Translations under genes and position numbers: made by a program
Assembly (NCBI RefSeq): GCF_001483965.1
Contig: NZ_CP010796.1
Coordinates: 186,001 to 250,000, forward strand
DNA: 64,000 nt
Direction of reading: 5' to 3'
Origin: Carnobacterium sp. CP1
GTDB taxonomy: Bacteria > Bacillota > Bacilli > Lactobacillales > Carnobacteriaceae
Shown here: in pieces, positions 41,826 through 51,388 of the stretch
Layout of the letters: each line of letters begins with the position of its first letter
How positions within the stretch are numbered: position 1 is the first letter of the stretch
Notes under the pieces: generated by a model
Seen by the model: only the letters and a program-made list of their open reading frames with translations
What the model was told of the DNA's origin: nothing
The model's database searches: none

Positions 41826-44800
41826 ATGGAGAAAGTTTTAGTAGCAAATCGTGGAGAAATAGCGATCCGGATATTTAGAGCTTTAACAGAACTACATATT
41901 GGAACTGTCGCTGTTTACGCACAAGAAGACGAAGGGTCGGTTCACCGTTTTAAAGCAGATGAAGCTTATCTAGTTGGAAAAGGCAAAAAACCGATTGAAG
42001 CCTATTTAGATATTGAAGATATGATTCGAATCGCGAAGGATGCTGGAGCAGATGCCATCCATCCAGGATATGGTTTTTTATCTGAAAACATTGAGTTCGC
42101 TAAACGTTGTGAAGAAGAAGGTATTACGTTTATTGGCCCAAAATTGTACCACTTAGATATTTTTGGCGATAAAATCAAAGCAAAAGAAGCAGCGATTCAA
42201 GCAGGAATCCAATCCATTCCAGGATCTGACGGACCGGTTGCTGGTTTGGAAGAAGTGAAAGCCTTTGGTGAAAAACATGGCTATCCGATCATGATCAAGG
42301 CGACTCTTGGCGGTGGCGGTCGAGGTATGCGTGTCGCTCACTCTGCAGAGGAAGTCAAAGACAGTTTTGAACGTGCACGCAGCGAAGCTAAATCGGCTTT
42401 TGGGAACGATGAAATTTATGTGGAACGCTATATTCGTGATCCAAAGCATATTGAAGTTCAAATATTAGGAGATACTCATGGGAACGTGATTCATTTATAC
42501 GAACGCGATTGTTCTGTTCAAAGGCGTCATCAAAAAGTAGTTGAAGTCGCACCGTGCGTGTCCATTTCAGATGATCTTCGCAATAGGATGTGTCAAGCGG
42601 CTGTTCAATTGATGGAACACGTAGGCTATGTTAATGCAGGAACCGTCGAATTTTTATTGGAAGGTTCGGAATTTTACTTCATTGAAGTCAATCCGCGTGT
42701 CCAAGTGGAACACACTATTACTGAGATGATTACAGGAATCGATATTGTCCAAGCTCAAATTCAAATTGCGCAAGGTTTAGATTTGCATAAAGATATTCAT
42801 ATTCCGGAACAAGCAGATATTCCGTTGATCGGAGCAGCTATTCAATGCCGGATCACAACAGAAGATCCGCTAAATAATTTCTTGCCTGATACAGGTAAAA
42901 TTGATACGTACCGTTCGCCAGGTGGATTCGGTATTCGACTAGATGCAGGAAATGGTTTCCAAGGTACGGTTGTTTCGCCGTTCTTTGATTCATTGCTTGT
43001 TAAAGCTTGTACACATGCTTCAACGTTTGAATTAGCCGTTCAAAAAATGGAACGAGCTTTAAAAGAATTTAGAATTCGCGGAGTGAAAACCAATATACCT
43101 TTTATGCAAAATGTTATTTCTCATCCTATCTTTTTAACGGGCGAAGCAAAAACGACGTTTATTGATACTTCACCAGAATTATTTAAATTTTCAAAGGTAC
43201 GTGATAGAGGAAATAAAACCATGAAATACATTAGCAATATCACTGTCAATGGATTTCCTGGAATTGAGAATGCCGAAAAGAAATTTTATGAACCAGCTAG
43301 AAAACCAAAGCATTTGGTTTTATTAGATGAAGGGTATAAGAGTGCAAAAAACATTCTTGATCAACAAGGAGCAGATGCAGTAGTAGAATGGGTCAATCAT
43401 TCGAAAGAAGTTTTATTAACAGATACAACCTTTAGAGATGCACATCAAAGTTTACTAGCTACTCGTGTACGAACTCAAGACTTTTTAGCGATTGCTGAGG
43501 AAACTGAAAAAGCGATCCCGCAATTATTCTCATCAGAAATGTGGGGAGGAGCTACTTTTGATGTTGCTTATCGATTCTTAAATGAAGACCCATGGGAACG
43601 TTTAAGCAAATTAAGAGAGAAGATGCCGAATACCTTACTCCAAATGTTATTTAGAGGATCCAATGCTGTAGGGTATCAAAATTATCCTGATAATGTGATT
43701 GAAGCCTTTATCCAACAAGCGGCAAAAAATGGAATTGATGTGTTCCGTATTTTTGATAGCTTAAATTGGATTCCACAAATGGAAAAAAGCATTCAATTTG
43801 TCCGCGATACGGGTAAAATTGCAGAAGCAGCCATTTGTTATACAGGGGATATCAATGACCCGGCAAGAGACAAATATACTGTCGAATACTATAAACAAAT
43901 GGCTAAAGAATTAGAAAACCAAGGAGCTCATATTATTGCAGTCAAAGATATGGCTGGAATCTTAAAACCACAAGCCGCTTATCGTTTGATTAGCGAATTA
44001 AAAGCCAGTGTTGATCTGCCGATTCATTTGCATACTCATGATACGAGCGGCAATGGTATTTTCACATATGCTTCAGCTGTCAAAGCAGGAGTAGATATTG
44101 TGGACGTAGCTATGAGCGCGATGAGCGGGGCGACTAGCCAACCTAGTATGAATAGTTTGTACTATGCCTTATTAGATGCTGAGCGCTGCCCGACATTCAA
44201 TATCGAAAACGCCCAACAAATCAACCATTACTGGGAGGATGTACGGACACGTTACAGTGATTTTGAAAATGGAGTCAATTCGCCTCAAACAGAAGTCTAT
44301 CAACATGAAATGCCTGGTGGACAATACACCAATTTGCAGCAACAGGCCAAAGCTGTTGGTTTGGAAAACAAATGGGATGATGTAAAGGAAATGTATGCTG
44401 TCGTGAACCAAATGTTTGGTGACATTGTTAAAGTGACGCCTTCTTCCAAAGTTGTGGGCGATATGGCTTTGTTCATGGTTCAAAATAAATTGACCGAAAA
44501 AGATGTCTATGAAAAAGGGATGGAGATTGATTTCCCTGAATCGGTTATTAGTTTGTTCATGGGAGATTTAGGACAACCTACTGGCGGTTTTCCAGAAAAA
44601 CTACAAAAAATCGTTTTAAAAGGCAAACAACCTATCACGGTTCGACCAGGAAGTTTAGCAAAATCGGTTGACTTTGAAAAGACAAAAAAAGAATTAGCGG
44701 ACAAAATAGGACAAGAACCATCAAACGAAGACGTGCTTAGTTACATCATGTATCCAGAAGTCTTTTTAGATTACCGTAATAATTATGAACAATTTGGTGA

Positions 44801-45257
44801 TGTGACGGTGTTAGATACGGTAACGTTCTTCCATGGTATGCGAACAGGGGAATCGATTGAAGTTCAAATTGAAAAAGGAAAAACTCTTATTATCAAATTG
44901 AATCAAATCGGTGAGCCGGATTCGGAAGGAAATCGTATTATTTACTTTGACTTAAATGGACAAGGCAGAGAAGTAGTTGTAAAAGATTTTAGCATTACAA
45001 GTACAGCCGCAGTCCGTAGAAAAGCTGAACCAACGAACAAAGAGCATATCGGAGCAACCATGCCAGGTTCAGTTATCGAAGTATTAGTAGCAAAAGGAGA
45101 CCGTGTTAGCCAAGGAGAACCTATTGTTATTACTGAAGCAATGAAAATGGAAACGACTATCAAAGCTAATTTCGATGGAGTCATTGATCAAATTTATGTG
45201 GAGTCAGGCGACGTAATTGAAACAGGCGACTTATTGATTGAAATGATTGCAAAATAA
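41826..45257 (+). CDS. pyc: Pyruvate carboxylase
   Basis: Pyc makes oxaloacetate from pyruvate, bicarbonate and ATP, refilling the pool for aspartate and glutamate. The 1143 residues follow the full-length single-chain layout: biotin carboxylase ('MIKATLGGGGRGMRVAHS', 'FIEVNPRVQVEHTITE'), carboxyltransferase ('LLTDTTFRDAHQSLLATR', 'MWGGATFDVAYRFL'), allosteric linker, and biotin carrier with Lys1107 in 'ITEAMKMETT'. The start at 41826 has GAGGAGTGGGG just before it; the ATG at 41811 lies inside that signal. With asd and dapA at the far end of the window it serves aspartate-family synthesis. Confidence 0.97.
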   Translation: MEKVLVANRGEIAIRIFRALTELHIGTVAVYAQEDEGSVHRFKADEAYLVGKGKKPIEAYLDIEDMIRIAKDAGADAIHPGYGFLSENIEFAKRCEEEGITFIGPKLYHLDIFGDKIKAKEAAIQAGIQSIPGSDGPVAGLEEVKAFGEKHGYPIMIKATLGGGGRGMRVAHSAEEVKDSFERARSEAKSAFGNDEIYVERYIRDPKHIEVQILGDTHGNVIHLYERDCSVQRRHQKVVEVAPCVSISDDLRNRMCQAAVQLMEHVGYVNAGTVEFLLEGSEFYFIEVNPRVQVEHTITEMITGIDIVQAQIQIAQGLDLHKDIHIPEQADIPLIGAAIQCRITTEDPLNNFLPDTGKIDTYRSPGGFGIRLDAGNGFQGTVVSPFFDSLLVKACTHASTFELAVQKMERALKEFRIRGVKTNIPFMQNVISHPIFLTGEAKTTFIDTSPELFKFSKVRDRGNKTMKYISNITVNGFPGIENAEKKFYEPARKPKHLVLLDEGYKSAKNILDQQGADAVVEWVNHSKEVLLTDTTFRDAHQSLLATRVRTQDFLAIAEETEKAIPQLFSSEMWGGATFDVAYRFLNEDPWERLSKLREKMPNTLLQMLFRGSNAVGYQNYPDNVIEAFIQQAAKNGIDVFRIFDSLNWIPQMEKSIQFVRDTGKIAEAAICYTGDINDPARDKYTVEYYKQMAKELENQGAHIIAVKDMAGILKPQAAYRLISELKASVDLPIHLHTHDTSGNGIFTYASAVKAGVDIVDVAMSAMSGATSQPSMNSLYYALLDAERCPTFNIENAQQINHYWEDVRTRYSDFENGVNSPQTEVYQHEMPGGQYTNLQQQAKAVGLENKWDDVKEMYAVVNQMFGDIVKVTPSSKVVGDMALFMVQNKLTEKDVYEKGMEIDFPESVISLFMGDLGQPTGGFPEKLQKIVLKGKQPITVRPGSLAKSVDFEKTKKELADKIGQEPSNEDVLSYIMYPEVFLDYRNNYEQFGDVTVLDTVTFFHGMRTGESIEVQIEKGKTLIIKLNQIGEPDSEGNRIIYFDLNGQGREVVVKDFSITSTAAVRRKAEPTNKEHIGATMPGSVIEVLVAKGDRVSQGEPIVITEAMKMETTIKANFDGVIDQIYVESGDVIETGDLLIEMIAK

Positions 45258-45289
45258 GCTCTTAAGAAACTAGCAAGGAGGCCAATAGG

Positions 45290-46507
45290 ATGAAAACTAT
45301 TTTGAGAGCTCTACCCATTTTTATTCTCTTGATGATGTTAATATACTGGGTTCCTCAAATCGCATCCAACAGTCCTTCTGAAATCATTACACAAAAAACT
45401 AAACTGCAAGAGGTTAAAAAAGAAAGCAATTCTAATCAATCAACTCTTCTTAAACAAGATACTCTCCCTGAAGCAGGAATGGGAGAGTACATGGGAAAAG
45501 CGATTGAGACTATTCAAGAAAAATATGGTGAACCTTTGCGGATCGACCAAACAGCCTATGGATATGACTGGTGGGTCTACGGAGAAGATGAGCAAGATTA
45601 TTTTCAAATAGGAGTTTCTCACGAAGGCAAAATTACAAACGTCTTTGTCTTAGGTTCTCAATTAGACGTCTCTCCTTTTCAAATAGGAATGGACGTTACT
45701 GAAATTTACCAAATCGCTATGTTTTATCCCACGTTCTCTATTGATTATCAAGAAGAAACGTACATGCTTGAATTATCGGAAAATGATTTGAATTTCCATC
45801 CTTTAATTTCTTTCGAAAATCAAACATTTGCTATCTTGATGGTTGACCGGAAAACAAATGAAGTGAATGCTGTGCGCTATTTAGATAAACGTTCTTTATT
45901 ACAACTAGGTGTTTACGAAATTGCTTCGCAAACGCCGGTGCCTCCTGTAAAGCATCAAGATGAAGAACTAAATGATATTTACGCAAGCAATCACCGAGAA
46001 ATTTTAGAAATACTCAATAACTTGCGGCAGCGTTATGAGATTCCAGAACTCGTTTATAGTGAAGAACTCTCATCAATTGCAGATAGTGTTTTTTCTTATC
46101 AAGAAAAACTTTACGCTGCTGATTTACTTGAGAAGGACAATGCTGAAGTTCAGAAACAACTAGATGAAGAAAAATCGTCTAGCGAAGGAACACTTGATGA
46201 TGATTCGGAAATTGAAGCGTTTATTGAAGAAGACGCAACAACTGAAGAAACTCAATTGGGTGATTATCCGCCATTAACAAGCGAGCAGATTCAAATGAAG
46301 TTGGAAATGGAACAAGTTAAAGTAGCTGATACTCGTGTTTTATATTTTGACCAATCGGCTGATTCTACTTGGCTGACGACTTTTTGGTTCAGTCTAGAGA
46401 ATCAGCGTAGATTATTAACGGATCCGGAAATGAAGCGTTTTGGAATTTCATTTCGTAGTCAAGAAGTTCTTTTGATGCTAGATAAAGAAGCAGAAAATAG
46501 TGAGTGA
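45290..46507 (+). CDS. Membrane-anchored CAP-associated-domain protein (YlbC-like), CAP domain degenerate
   Basis: A 405-residue protein with one N-terminal membrane helix (about 5-24) and the rest outside. Residues about 65-205 match the CAP-associated N-terminal domain ('IQEKYGEPLRIDQTAYGYDWWVYG' region, 'GEITN'-type beta strands). The following region keeps the ends of a CAP/SCP domain ('NHREILEILNNLRQRYEIPEL' region; 'RRLLTDPEMKRFGIS'), but the middle is replaced by an acidic Glu/Asp/Ser-rich stretch (about 285-330), and the usual His and Glu cavity residues are absent. In Bacillus, ylbC heads the same cluster of ylbG, rsmD, coaD and ylbL relatives. Function unknown. Confidence 0.8.
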   Translation: MKTILRALPIFILLMMLIYWVPQIASNSPSEIITQKTKLQEVKKESNSNQSTLLKQDTLPEAGMGEYMGKAIETIQEKYGEPLRIDQTAYGYDWWVYGEDEQDYFQIGVSHEGKITNVFVLGSQLDVSPFQIGMDVTEIYQIAMFYPTFSIDYQEETYMLELSENDLNFHPLISFENQTFAILMVDRKTNEVNAVRYLDKRSLLQLGVYEIASQTPVPPVKHQDEELNDIYASNHREILEILNNLRQRYEIPELVYSEELSSIADSVFSYQEKLYAADLLEKDNAEVQKQLDEEKSSSEGTLDDDSEIEAFIEEDATTEETQLGDYPPLTSEQIQMKLEMEQVKVADTRVLYFDQSADSTWLTTFWFSLENQRRLLTDPEMKRFGISFRSQEVLLMLDKEAENSE

Positions 46508-46566
46508 ACAGGGAATGCTTTTCAGAGTAAAAAGGAAAGAACGAGGATTGCATAAGGAGGGTGGAT

Positions 46567-46899
46567 ATGGAGTTAGTTCTGAATGAACGTCAAGGCTTGA
46601 TTGTGTGGGTCTACAGTTTAAGGCATTTAAAAACATTAAAACGATTTGGTCTTATTCATTATGTATCAAAAAAAATGAAATACGTTGTTATTTACATCAA
46701 CCGTTCAGATATGGAAATGACAGAAAAGAAAATCAAAGAATTACATTTTGTTCGACAAGTAGAACCCTCTTACAGACCACTGATCAATATGGATTTTAAA
46801 GAGACTCTCGAAAAAATAGCTCCTAGAAAAGAGGCTGAGGGTGTAGTAGAAATCAAGGAAGATCCCTTGGCAATTAATGACATGTCTGATAGAAAATAA
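46567..46899 (+). CDS. YlbG family protein (DUF2129)
   Basis: A 110-residue protein of the DUF2129 family ('RQGLIVWVYSLRHLKTLKRFG' region, then 'MKYVVIYINRSDMEMTEKKIKEL'), a ferredoxin-like fold with no known activity. The start at 46567 follows AAGGAGG; an in-frame GTG at 46561 sits too close to that signal. The place before rsmD-coaD is conserved in Firmicutes. The last 25 residues are acidic and variable. A terminator hairpin separates it from rsmD. Confidence 0.88.
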   Translation: MELVLNERQGLIVWVYSLRHLKTLKRFGLIHYVSKKMKYVVIYINRSDMEMTEKKIKELHFVRQVEPSYRPLINMDFKETLEKIAPRKEAEGVVEIKEDPLAINDMSDRK

Positions 46900-46907
46900 G
46901 AGCAGTT

Positions 46908-46938
46908 AAAAGGGTGATAGCAACTATCACCCTTTTTT
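46908..46938 (+). terminator. Terminator between the YlbG gene and rsmD
   Basis: AAAAGGGTGATAG pairs with CTATCACCCTTTT, loop CAA, then T residues. rsmD starts only 35 bases later, so read-through or a promoter in the YlbG gene is needed. Confidence 0.85.
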
Positions 46939-46972
46939 AGAGAAAAAATTAGTGGAAAAGGAACGGTGTTAG

Positions 46973-47548
46973 ATGAGAGTGATTTCAGGCGAGTATGGCG
47001 GAAGAAAATTAAAAGCAGTTCCTGGTATAAATACGAGACCGACAACTGATAAAGTAAAAGAATCATTGTTTAATATTATTGGTCCTTATTTTGACGGAGG
47101 AAACTGTTTGGATTTATTTGCTGGAAGCGGCAGTTTATCTATTGAAGCTGTCTCACGAGGATGCGACCATGCTGTTTTAGTCGATCAAAGTCCAGCAGCC
47201 ATTAAAACCATCAAAGAAAATATCACGATGACAAAAGAACCAGCTAAATTTGAAGTTTTTAGAAATGATGCTAATCGAAGTATCGAAGCATTGGCCAGTA
47301 AAAAAAGAACGTTTGATTTGCTTTTTCTAGATCCGCCTTATATGGAACAAGATATTGTAAAACAAATAGAAAAAATCATGGCTGCAAATCTTTTAACAAA
47401 TCAAGCATTGATTATTTGCGAAGTGGGACGAAAGGTCGATTTGCCGGTAGAAATTAACAGAGCTAAAGCATTCAGGACTGAAATTTACGGAGCTAGTAAA
47501 ATTGTTATGTATCAAGTAAGTGAAGAAGGAGTCGTGGCAGATGTCTAA
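46973..47548 (+). CDS. rsmD: 16S rRNA guanine-N2 methyltransferase RsmD
   Basis: RsmD methylates G966 (E. coli numbering) of 16S rRNA. The 191 residues have '[13 protein letters not shown]' at the start, the SAM-binding '[19 protein letters not shown]' and the catalytic '[13 protein letters not shown]' (DPPY motif). The start has AAAGGAACGG before it. Its last eight bases overlap coaD, so these two are translated together, as in most Firmicutes. Confidence 0.95.
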   Translation: MRVISGEYGGRKLKAVPGINTRPTTDKVKESLFNIIGPYFDGGNCLDLFAGSGSLSIEAVSRGCDHAVLVDQSPAAIKTIKENITMTKEPAKFEVFRNDANRSIEALASKKRTFDLLFLDPPYMEQDIVKQIEKIMAANLLTNQALIICEVGRKVDLPVEINRAKAFRTEIYGASKIVMYQVSEEGVVADV

Positions 47549-48035
47549 AGTAGCGCTTTTTCCAGGAAGTTTTGATCCGTTTACAAATGGTCATGTAGAC
47601 ACGGTTGAACGAGCAGCAAAAGTTTTTGACCGGGTTGTTATTGCTGTAGCAACGAATACTTCAAAAAAATCTTTATTTAATACTGGCGAAAAAATGGAAT
47701 TGATCCAGCAGGCTGTTGCCCATATTGGAAATGTAGAAGTAATGGAGCACTCAGGTGGATTGACGATTTCTTTAGCCCAACAAATTGGAGCAGATGCAAT
47801 GATTCGCGGTTTACGTAACATACAAGATTTTGAATATGAAATGAATATTGCCGCTATGAATAAATTACAAGATGCTGAAATTGAGACAGTCATCTTAATG
47901 GCTTCAGAAAAATACCGCTTTTTAAGTTCAAGTTTAATCAAAGAAGTGGCCTCTTTTGGAGGGGATATTTCTGAACTGGTTCCTGCTAATGTAAACCACG
48001 CTGTTAAAGAAAAATACAACAATACTGAAGCATAA
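47541..48035 (+). CDS. coaD: Phosphopantetheine adenylyltransferase
   Basis: CoaD makes dephospho-CoA from phosphopantetheine and ATP, the next-to-last CoA step. The 164 residues show '[21 protein letters not shown]' region with the T/HxGH nucleotide motif, '[18 protein letters not shown]' and '[19 protein letters not shown]'. The start at 47541 follows GAAGGAG inside the end of rsmD; an in-frame earlier ATG at 47520 precedes that signal. The usual length is about 160 residues. Confidence 0.96.
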   Translation: MSKVALFPGSFDPFTNGHVDTVERAAKVFDRVVIAVATNTSKKSLFNTGEKMELIQQAVAHIGNVEVMEHSGGLTISLAQQIGADAMIRGLRNIQDFEYEMNIAAMNKLQDAEIETVILMASEKYRFLSSSLIKEVASFGGDISELVPANVNHAVKEKYNNTEA

Positions 48036-48087
48036 AACTAGAGGTTTTATACTTTAAGCCAATCTTGTTACGTAAAGGATGAGTAAA

Positions 48088-49128
48088 ATGAAAAAACAAA
48101 CGGTTTTAAAACGAATCGGATGGGTTAGTTTAATTTTGCTGATTATTTTAGGATTTTTTTTACCGTTGCCCTACTATATTGAAGCACCTGGCTCAGCTGT
48201 TCATTTGTCTGAACTCATCGAAGTGAACAACCAGAAAGACAAAAATGCAGGAAGTTATATGCTGACAACAGTTTCGATTAGGCAAGCGACCCCTTTAACA
48301 TACTGGATGAAATATTTGCCCTTTCATGAAGGAGTAACTGAAGAAGAACTTTTTGGAATGACGACTACGAGTGAAGAATACGATAACTTGCAAAAGTATT
48401 ATATGGACAGTTCAATTAATGCAGCAATCGAATTAGCTTATCAAACAGCTGGAGAAACGTATACATTAACGTATAACGGCATTTATGTTATGTCCATTTT
48501 GCCAGGTTCTGGTTTTGCCGGAAAGCTGGAAATCGGAGATACGGTAAGCGCTTTGGATGGACAAACATTTAAAAGCTCCGCAGAATTCATGGATTATGTC
48601 AAACAGCAAAAGATTGGGCAGGATCTAACCGTTACTTATCAGCGCGATGGCATAGCGGGCGTAGTTACTGCTCCGTTGATGGAGATGGAACAAAAGGTAC
48701 CTGGCTTAGGAATCAGTTTGGTCGATCACACAACCATTGAAACGGCTATTCCCGTCATCATTAAGACAGACGAAATTGGCGGACCTTCAGCAGGTTTTAT
48801 GTTTGCGTTACAAGTCTATACGCAACTGGTTGGGGAAGATTTGCGTCAAGGACAAGAGATAGCAGGGACAGGAACGATTTCTCCTGATGGAACAATTGGT
48901 CGAATCGGCGGTATTGAAAAGAAAGTGGCCGCAGCTGATAAAGAAGGAGCAACGATTTTTTTTGCACCAGATGACACCATTGACCCAGTCATCCGAAAAC
49001 AGTATCCTGCTTTACAATCGAACTACCAAGAGGCATTAAAAGCCGCAGCAGAGATTGGTACAGAGATGACTGTTGTACCCGTTAAAAGCTTTCAAGATGC
49101 AATTGATTATTTAAAAGAATTGAAATAA
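48088..49128 (+). CDS. PDZ-domain Lon-like serine protease (YlbL/SepM type)
   Basis: A 346-residue membrane-anchored protease: one N-terminal helix (about 10-27), an external PDZ domain (about residues 115-200, 'MSILPGSGFAGKLEIGDTV'), and a C-terminal Lon-type protease domain with catalytic Ser in 'EIGGPSAGFMFALQ' and Lys in 'RIGGIEKKVAAADKEG'. In Streptococcus mutans, the relative SepM trims competence peptide; in Bacillus, YlbL is linked to DNA-damage checkpoint recovery. Which applies here is unknown. The start at 48088 is chosen because AAAGGA (48074-48079) is spaced properly for it and overlaps the ATG at 48079. Confidence 0.9.
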   Translation: MKKQTVLKRIGWVSLILLIILGFFLPLPYYIEAPGSAVHLSELIEVNNQKDKNAGSYMLTTVSIRQATPLTYWMKYLPFHEGVTEEELFGMTTTSEEYDNLQKYYMDSSINAAIELAYQTAGETYTLTYNGIYVMSILPGSGFAGKLEIGDTVSALDGQTFKSSAEFMDYVKQQKIGQDLTVTYQRDGIAGVVTAPLMEMEQKVPGLGISLVDHTTIETAIPVIIKTDEIGGPSAGFMFALQVYTQLVGEDLRQGQEIAGTGTISPDGTIGRIGGIEKKVAAADKEGATIFFAPDDTIDPVIRKQYPALQSNYQEALKAAAEIGTEMTVVPVKSFQDAIDYLKELK

Positions 49129-49135
49129 AAGCAAT

Positions 49136-49180
49136 AAAAAAATCCCGTTAAACCGTTTTCAGTTTAGCGGGATTTTTTTA
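49136..49180. terminator. Bidirectional terminator between the YlbL-type and TspO-like genes
   Basis: AAAAATCCCG and CGGGATTTTT pair around inner arms TAAAC/GTTTA, with A and T runs on both sides. Confidence 0.88.
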
Positions 49181-49924
49181 TTAAAAGTGATATTTTGGTG
49201 TTTGTTTTTTACGAACCCACCACCAGTAACCAAGAGCTGCAATACCGATTAAAATGGTTAAACCAAGCACTGTGAGAGCTAAGGTAGTATGAGCAGCTTG
49301 ATTTTTAACAAAAATGCCAATCATTGCCCAAATAAAAACCGCTATTATTCCCCAGTCTTTCAAGAAATAAAGAATGCTGAAAGCCAGAACAGTTGTTAAG
49401 ACAAAGAGTACATAAGTCAAGGCGAATTGAAATGAGGCACCAATCTCAATAGAAGCTACCAGCCAATAACTTAAGTTAGTGAGAGTAGCAACGATGATCC
49501 AACCAAGATAAAGGGAAATTGGCAACAACATTAATGTCGATTTATTTTTATGACGTTGCGTTTGATATAAATAAAAAATGCTTACTAATAAACCTGTAAT
49601 GATCAGTAAAGCCAAACCATCGTATAAATAGTGCCAAGCAATGATCCATAGTGCATTAAATAAACAAGTAACTAGAAATCCCCCATATTGCGCATTGGAC
49701 AAACGTTGCTTTTTCATGCTAAAGCTCAGCAACCATAAAAAAAGCCCAATGTAGATAACACTCCAAATACTAAAGACGTAACCAGCTGGGGTGAATAAAA
49801 CAGGATATAGATTTGAAATTTCGCCGGTTTGATAGCCATTAAGCGGAAGAATATTGGCTAATGCATTGACAGTGATCATAATAGCAAATGCTAAATACAT
49901 AAAAAATTGTTTTTTGACTTTCAT
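49181..49924 (-). CDS. TspO/MBR-related tryptophan-rich membrane protein
   Basis: A 247-residue integral membrane protein with about seven hydrophobic helices. 'FTPAGYVFSIWSVIYIGLFLW' region and 'NALWIIAWHYLYDGLALLII' (20 residues) resemble the long TspO-like 'tryptophan-rich sensory protein' group. TspO proteins bind tetrapyrroles or lipids; this longer group is uncharacterised. The start at 49924 follows AAAAGGAGTGG; the frame extends upstream to 49966 without a ribosome binding site. It stands alone on the minus strand between plus-strand units. Confidence 0.78.
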   Translation of the reverse strand: MKVKKQFFMYLAFAIMITVNALANILPLNGYQTGEISNLYPVLFTPAGYVFSIWSVIYIGLFLWLLSFSMKKQRLSNAQYGGFLVTCLFNALWIIAWHYLYDGLALLIITGLLVSIFYLYQTQRHKNKSTLMLLPISLYLGWIIVATLTNLSYWLVASIEIGASFQFALTYVLFVLTTVLAFSILYFLKDWGIIAVFIWAMIGIFVKNQAAHTTLALTVLGLTILIGIAALGYWWWVRKKQTPKYHF

Positions 49925-50059
49925 ATATACCACTCCTTTTTTTAACCATACTACAACAGACAACAAAAAAACAAAGATTAGAGATTAAAAATTAAAAGAA
50001 AGAGCATAAAAATACAGATAGTTAATAAAAGAAGAAAAGAATGAAAGGAGGCCATCTGA

Positions 50060-50764
50060 ATGAATGTGCTGCTAAAGAAATGGAAGGAGAAGTACTGGTT
50101 AATCAGTATCATAAGTTTAGGAATAGGGATAATGATTGTATTAGGAGTTTTAGCAGCAGTCGCTTTTATGAAACCCGCTAACGTTGAAAGTACTGATGTT
50201 TTAACAAATTATTTAGAAGATTCAACTCGTTTAGAGGGTAGGGAAGAGACGGATACAAATGAGGCTGCTTCTTCAGAAGAGGGAGGAAATAAAACGGATG
50301 AGACAAAGACTATTTATGTGGATATAAAAGGTGCTGTTCATCTTCCAGGCGTGTATGAAATCCAATCAGATTTGCGGTTGATCGATGTGATTGCTTTAGC
50401 AGGCGGACTGTTGCCCACAGCAAATCAAAATGGGGTTAATATGGCACAAAAATTGGCCGACCAAATGATGATCATTATTCCTGAAACAGGAGCAGCAGAA
50501 GATGAAACAATAAATCAAACGGTTACGATCGTGACTCCTGAAGAAGCGGTCGAAGAAGCTGGCGGAAAAGTAAATCTTAACAAAGCAACGATTCAAGAAT
50601 TGCAAACTTTATCCGGAATTGGTGAAAAAAAAGCTGAACGAATTTTACAATATAGGCAAGAAAATGGCTCTTTTAAAACGACAGAAGAATTAAAAGAAGT
50701 GTCCGGCATTGGCGAAAAAACATTTGAAGCATTGGAAGCTTTTATTACAGTGGGCGCTGAATAA
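50060..50764 (+). CDS. comEA: Competence protein ComEA, DNA receptor
   Basis: ComEA holds incoming DNA at the cell surface during transformation. The 234 residues have one N-terminal membrane helix (about 15-37), an acidic linker, an SLBB domain (about 85-140, 'YVDIKGAVHLPGVYEI'), and a C-terminal double helix-hairpin-helix ('KVNLNKATIQELQTLSGIGEKKAERI' region, 'EVSGIGEKTFEALE') that binds DNA. AAAGGAGG precedes the ATG. First gene of a comEA-comEB-comEC unit. I did not see a clear ComK box or ComX cin box in the 93 bases upstream. Confidence 0.95.
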   Translation: MNVLLKKWKEKYWLISIISLGIGIMIVLGVLAAVAFMKPANVESTDVLTNYLEDSTRLEGREETDTNEAASSEEGGNKTDETKTIYVDIKGAVHLPGVYEIQSDLRLIDVIALAGGLLPTANQNGVNMAQKLADQMMIIIPETGAAEDETINQTVTIVTPEEAVEEAGGKVNLNKATIQELQTLSGIGEKKAERILQYRQENGSFKTTEELKEVSGIGEKTFEALEAFITVGAE

Positions 50765-50884
50765 AGTGTTTCTTGATTAAAGAGTGATTGAAAAGTAAGA
50801 AAGGCTTTTGTATACTGAATGAAATGTCAGGTAGAGAGTGATTTTATCAAGACAGGTTAAAGAAAATTAATTGGAGGAATGGTT

Positions 50885-51343
50885 ATGATAGAAAGGATTC
50901 CGTGGGATCAATATTTTATGTCGCAAAGCTTACTACTTTCATTAAGAAGTACTTGTAAGAGATTAACAGTAGGAGCAACGATCGTCAGGGAAAAAAGAAT
51001 CATTGCTGGCGGATACAATGGTTCAGTTGGTGGGGACATTCATTGTATCGATGAAGGGTGTTACGTGGTTGATGGACATTGTTTAAGAACCATTCATGCT
51101 GAAATGAATGCTATTCTACAATGTGCTAAATTTGGTGCACAAACAGAAGGAGCGGAAATTTATGTGACTCATTTTCCTTGTCTTCAATGTACTAAGATGA
51201 TTCTTCAAGCAGGTATCAAAAAAATTTATTACTTAGAGGATTACCACAATAATCCTTATGCGTTAAATTTAATTGAACAAGCCCACGTTCAATGTCAAAA
51301 GGTCTCTTTACCAGAGAACTTTTTTAAGGAATTAGCGTTTTAA
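50885..51343 (+). CDS. comEB: dCMP deaminase family protein ComEB
   Basis: A 152-residue zinc deaminase. The zinc and catalytic motif is 'TIHAEMNAIL' (His and Glu) with 'HFPCLQCTKMILQAG' giving the two Cys ligands; a further Cys/His group 'CIDEGCYVVDGHC' is typical of dCMP deaminases. It turns dCMP into dUMP for dTMP synthesis. Its place in the comE unit is conserved although it is not needed for transformation in Bacillus. The start at 50885 has GGAGGA seven bases upstream; the ATG at 50879 directly touches that signal. Confidence 0.93.
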   Translation: MIERIPWDQYFMSQSLLLSLRSTCKRLTVGATIVREKRIIAGGYNGSVGGDIHCIDEGCYVVDGHCLRTIHAEMNAILQCAKFGAQTEGAEIYVTHFPCLQCTKMILQAGIKKIYYLEDYHNNPYALNLIEQAHVQCQKVSLPENFFKELAF

Positions 51344-51388
51344 AACCATGCCAATCGGTAATAACTTGCTGAACTCGGACACAACAGA

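Noticed and set aside
47591-48022. A 143-codon open frame on the minus strand
   Set aside because: It is opposite coaD, whose motifs are complete. No ribosome binding site or family likeness.
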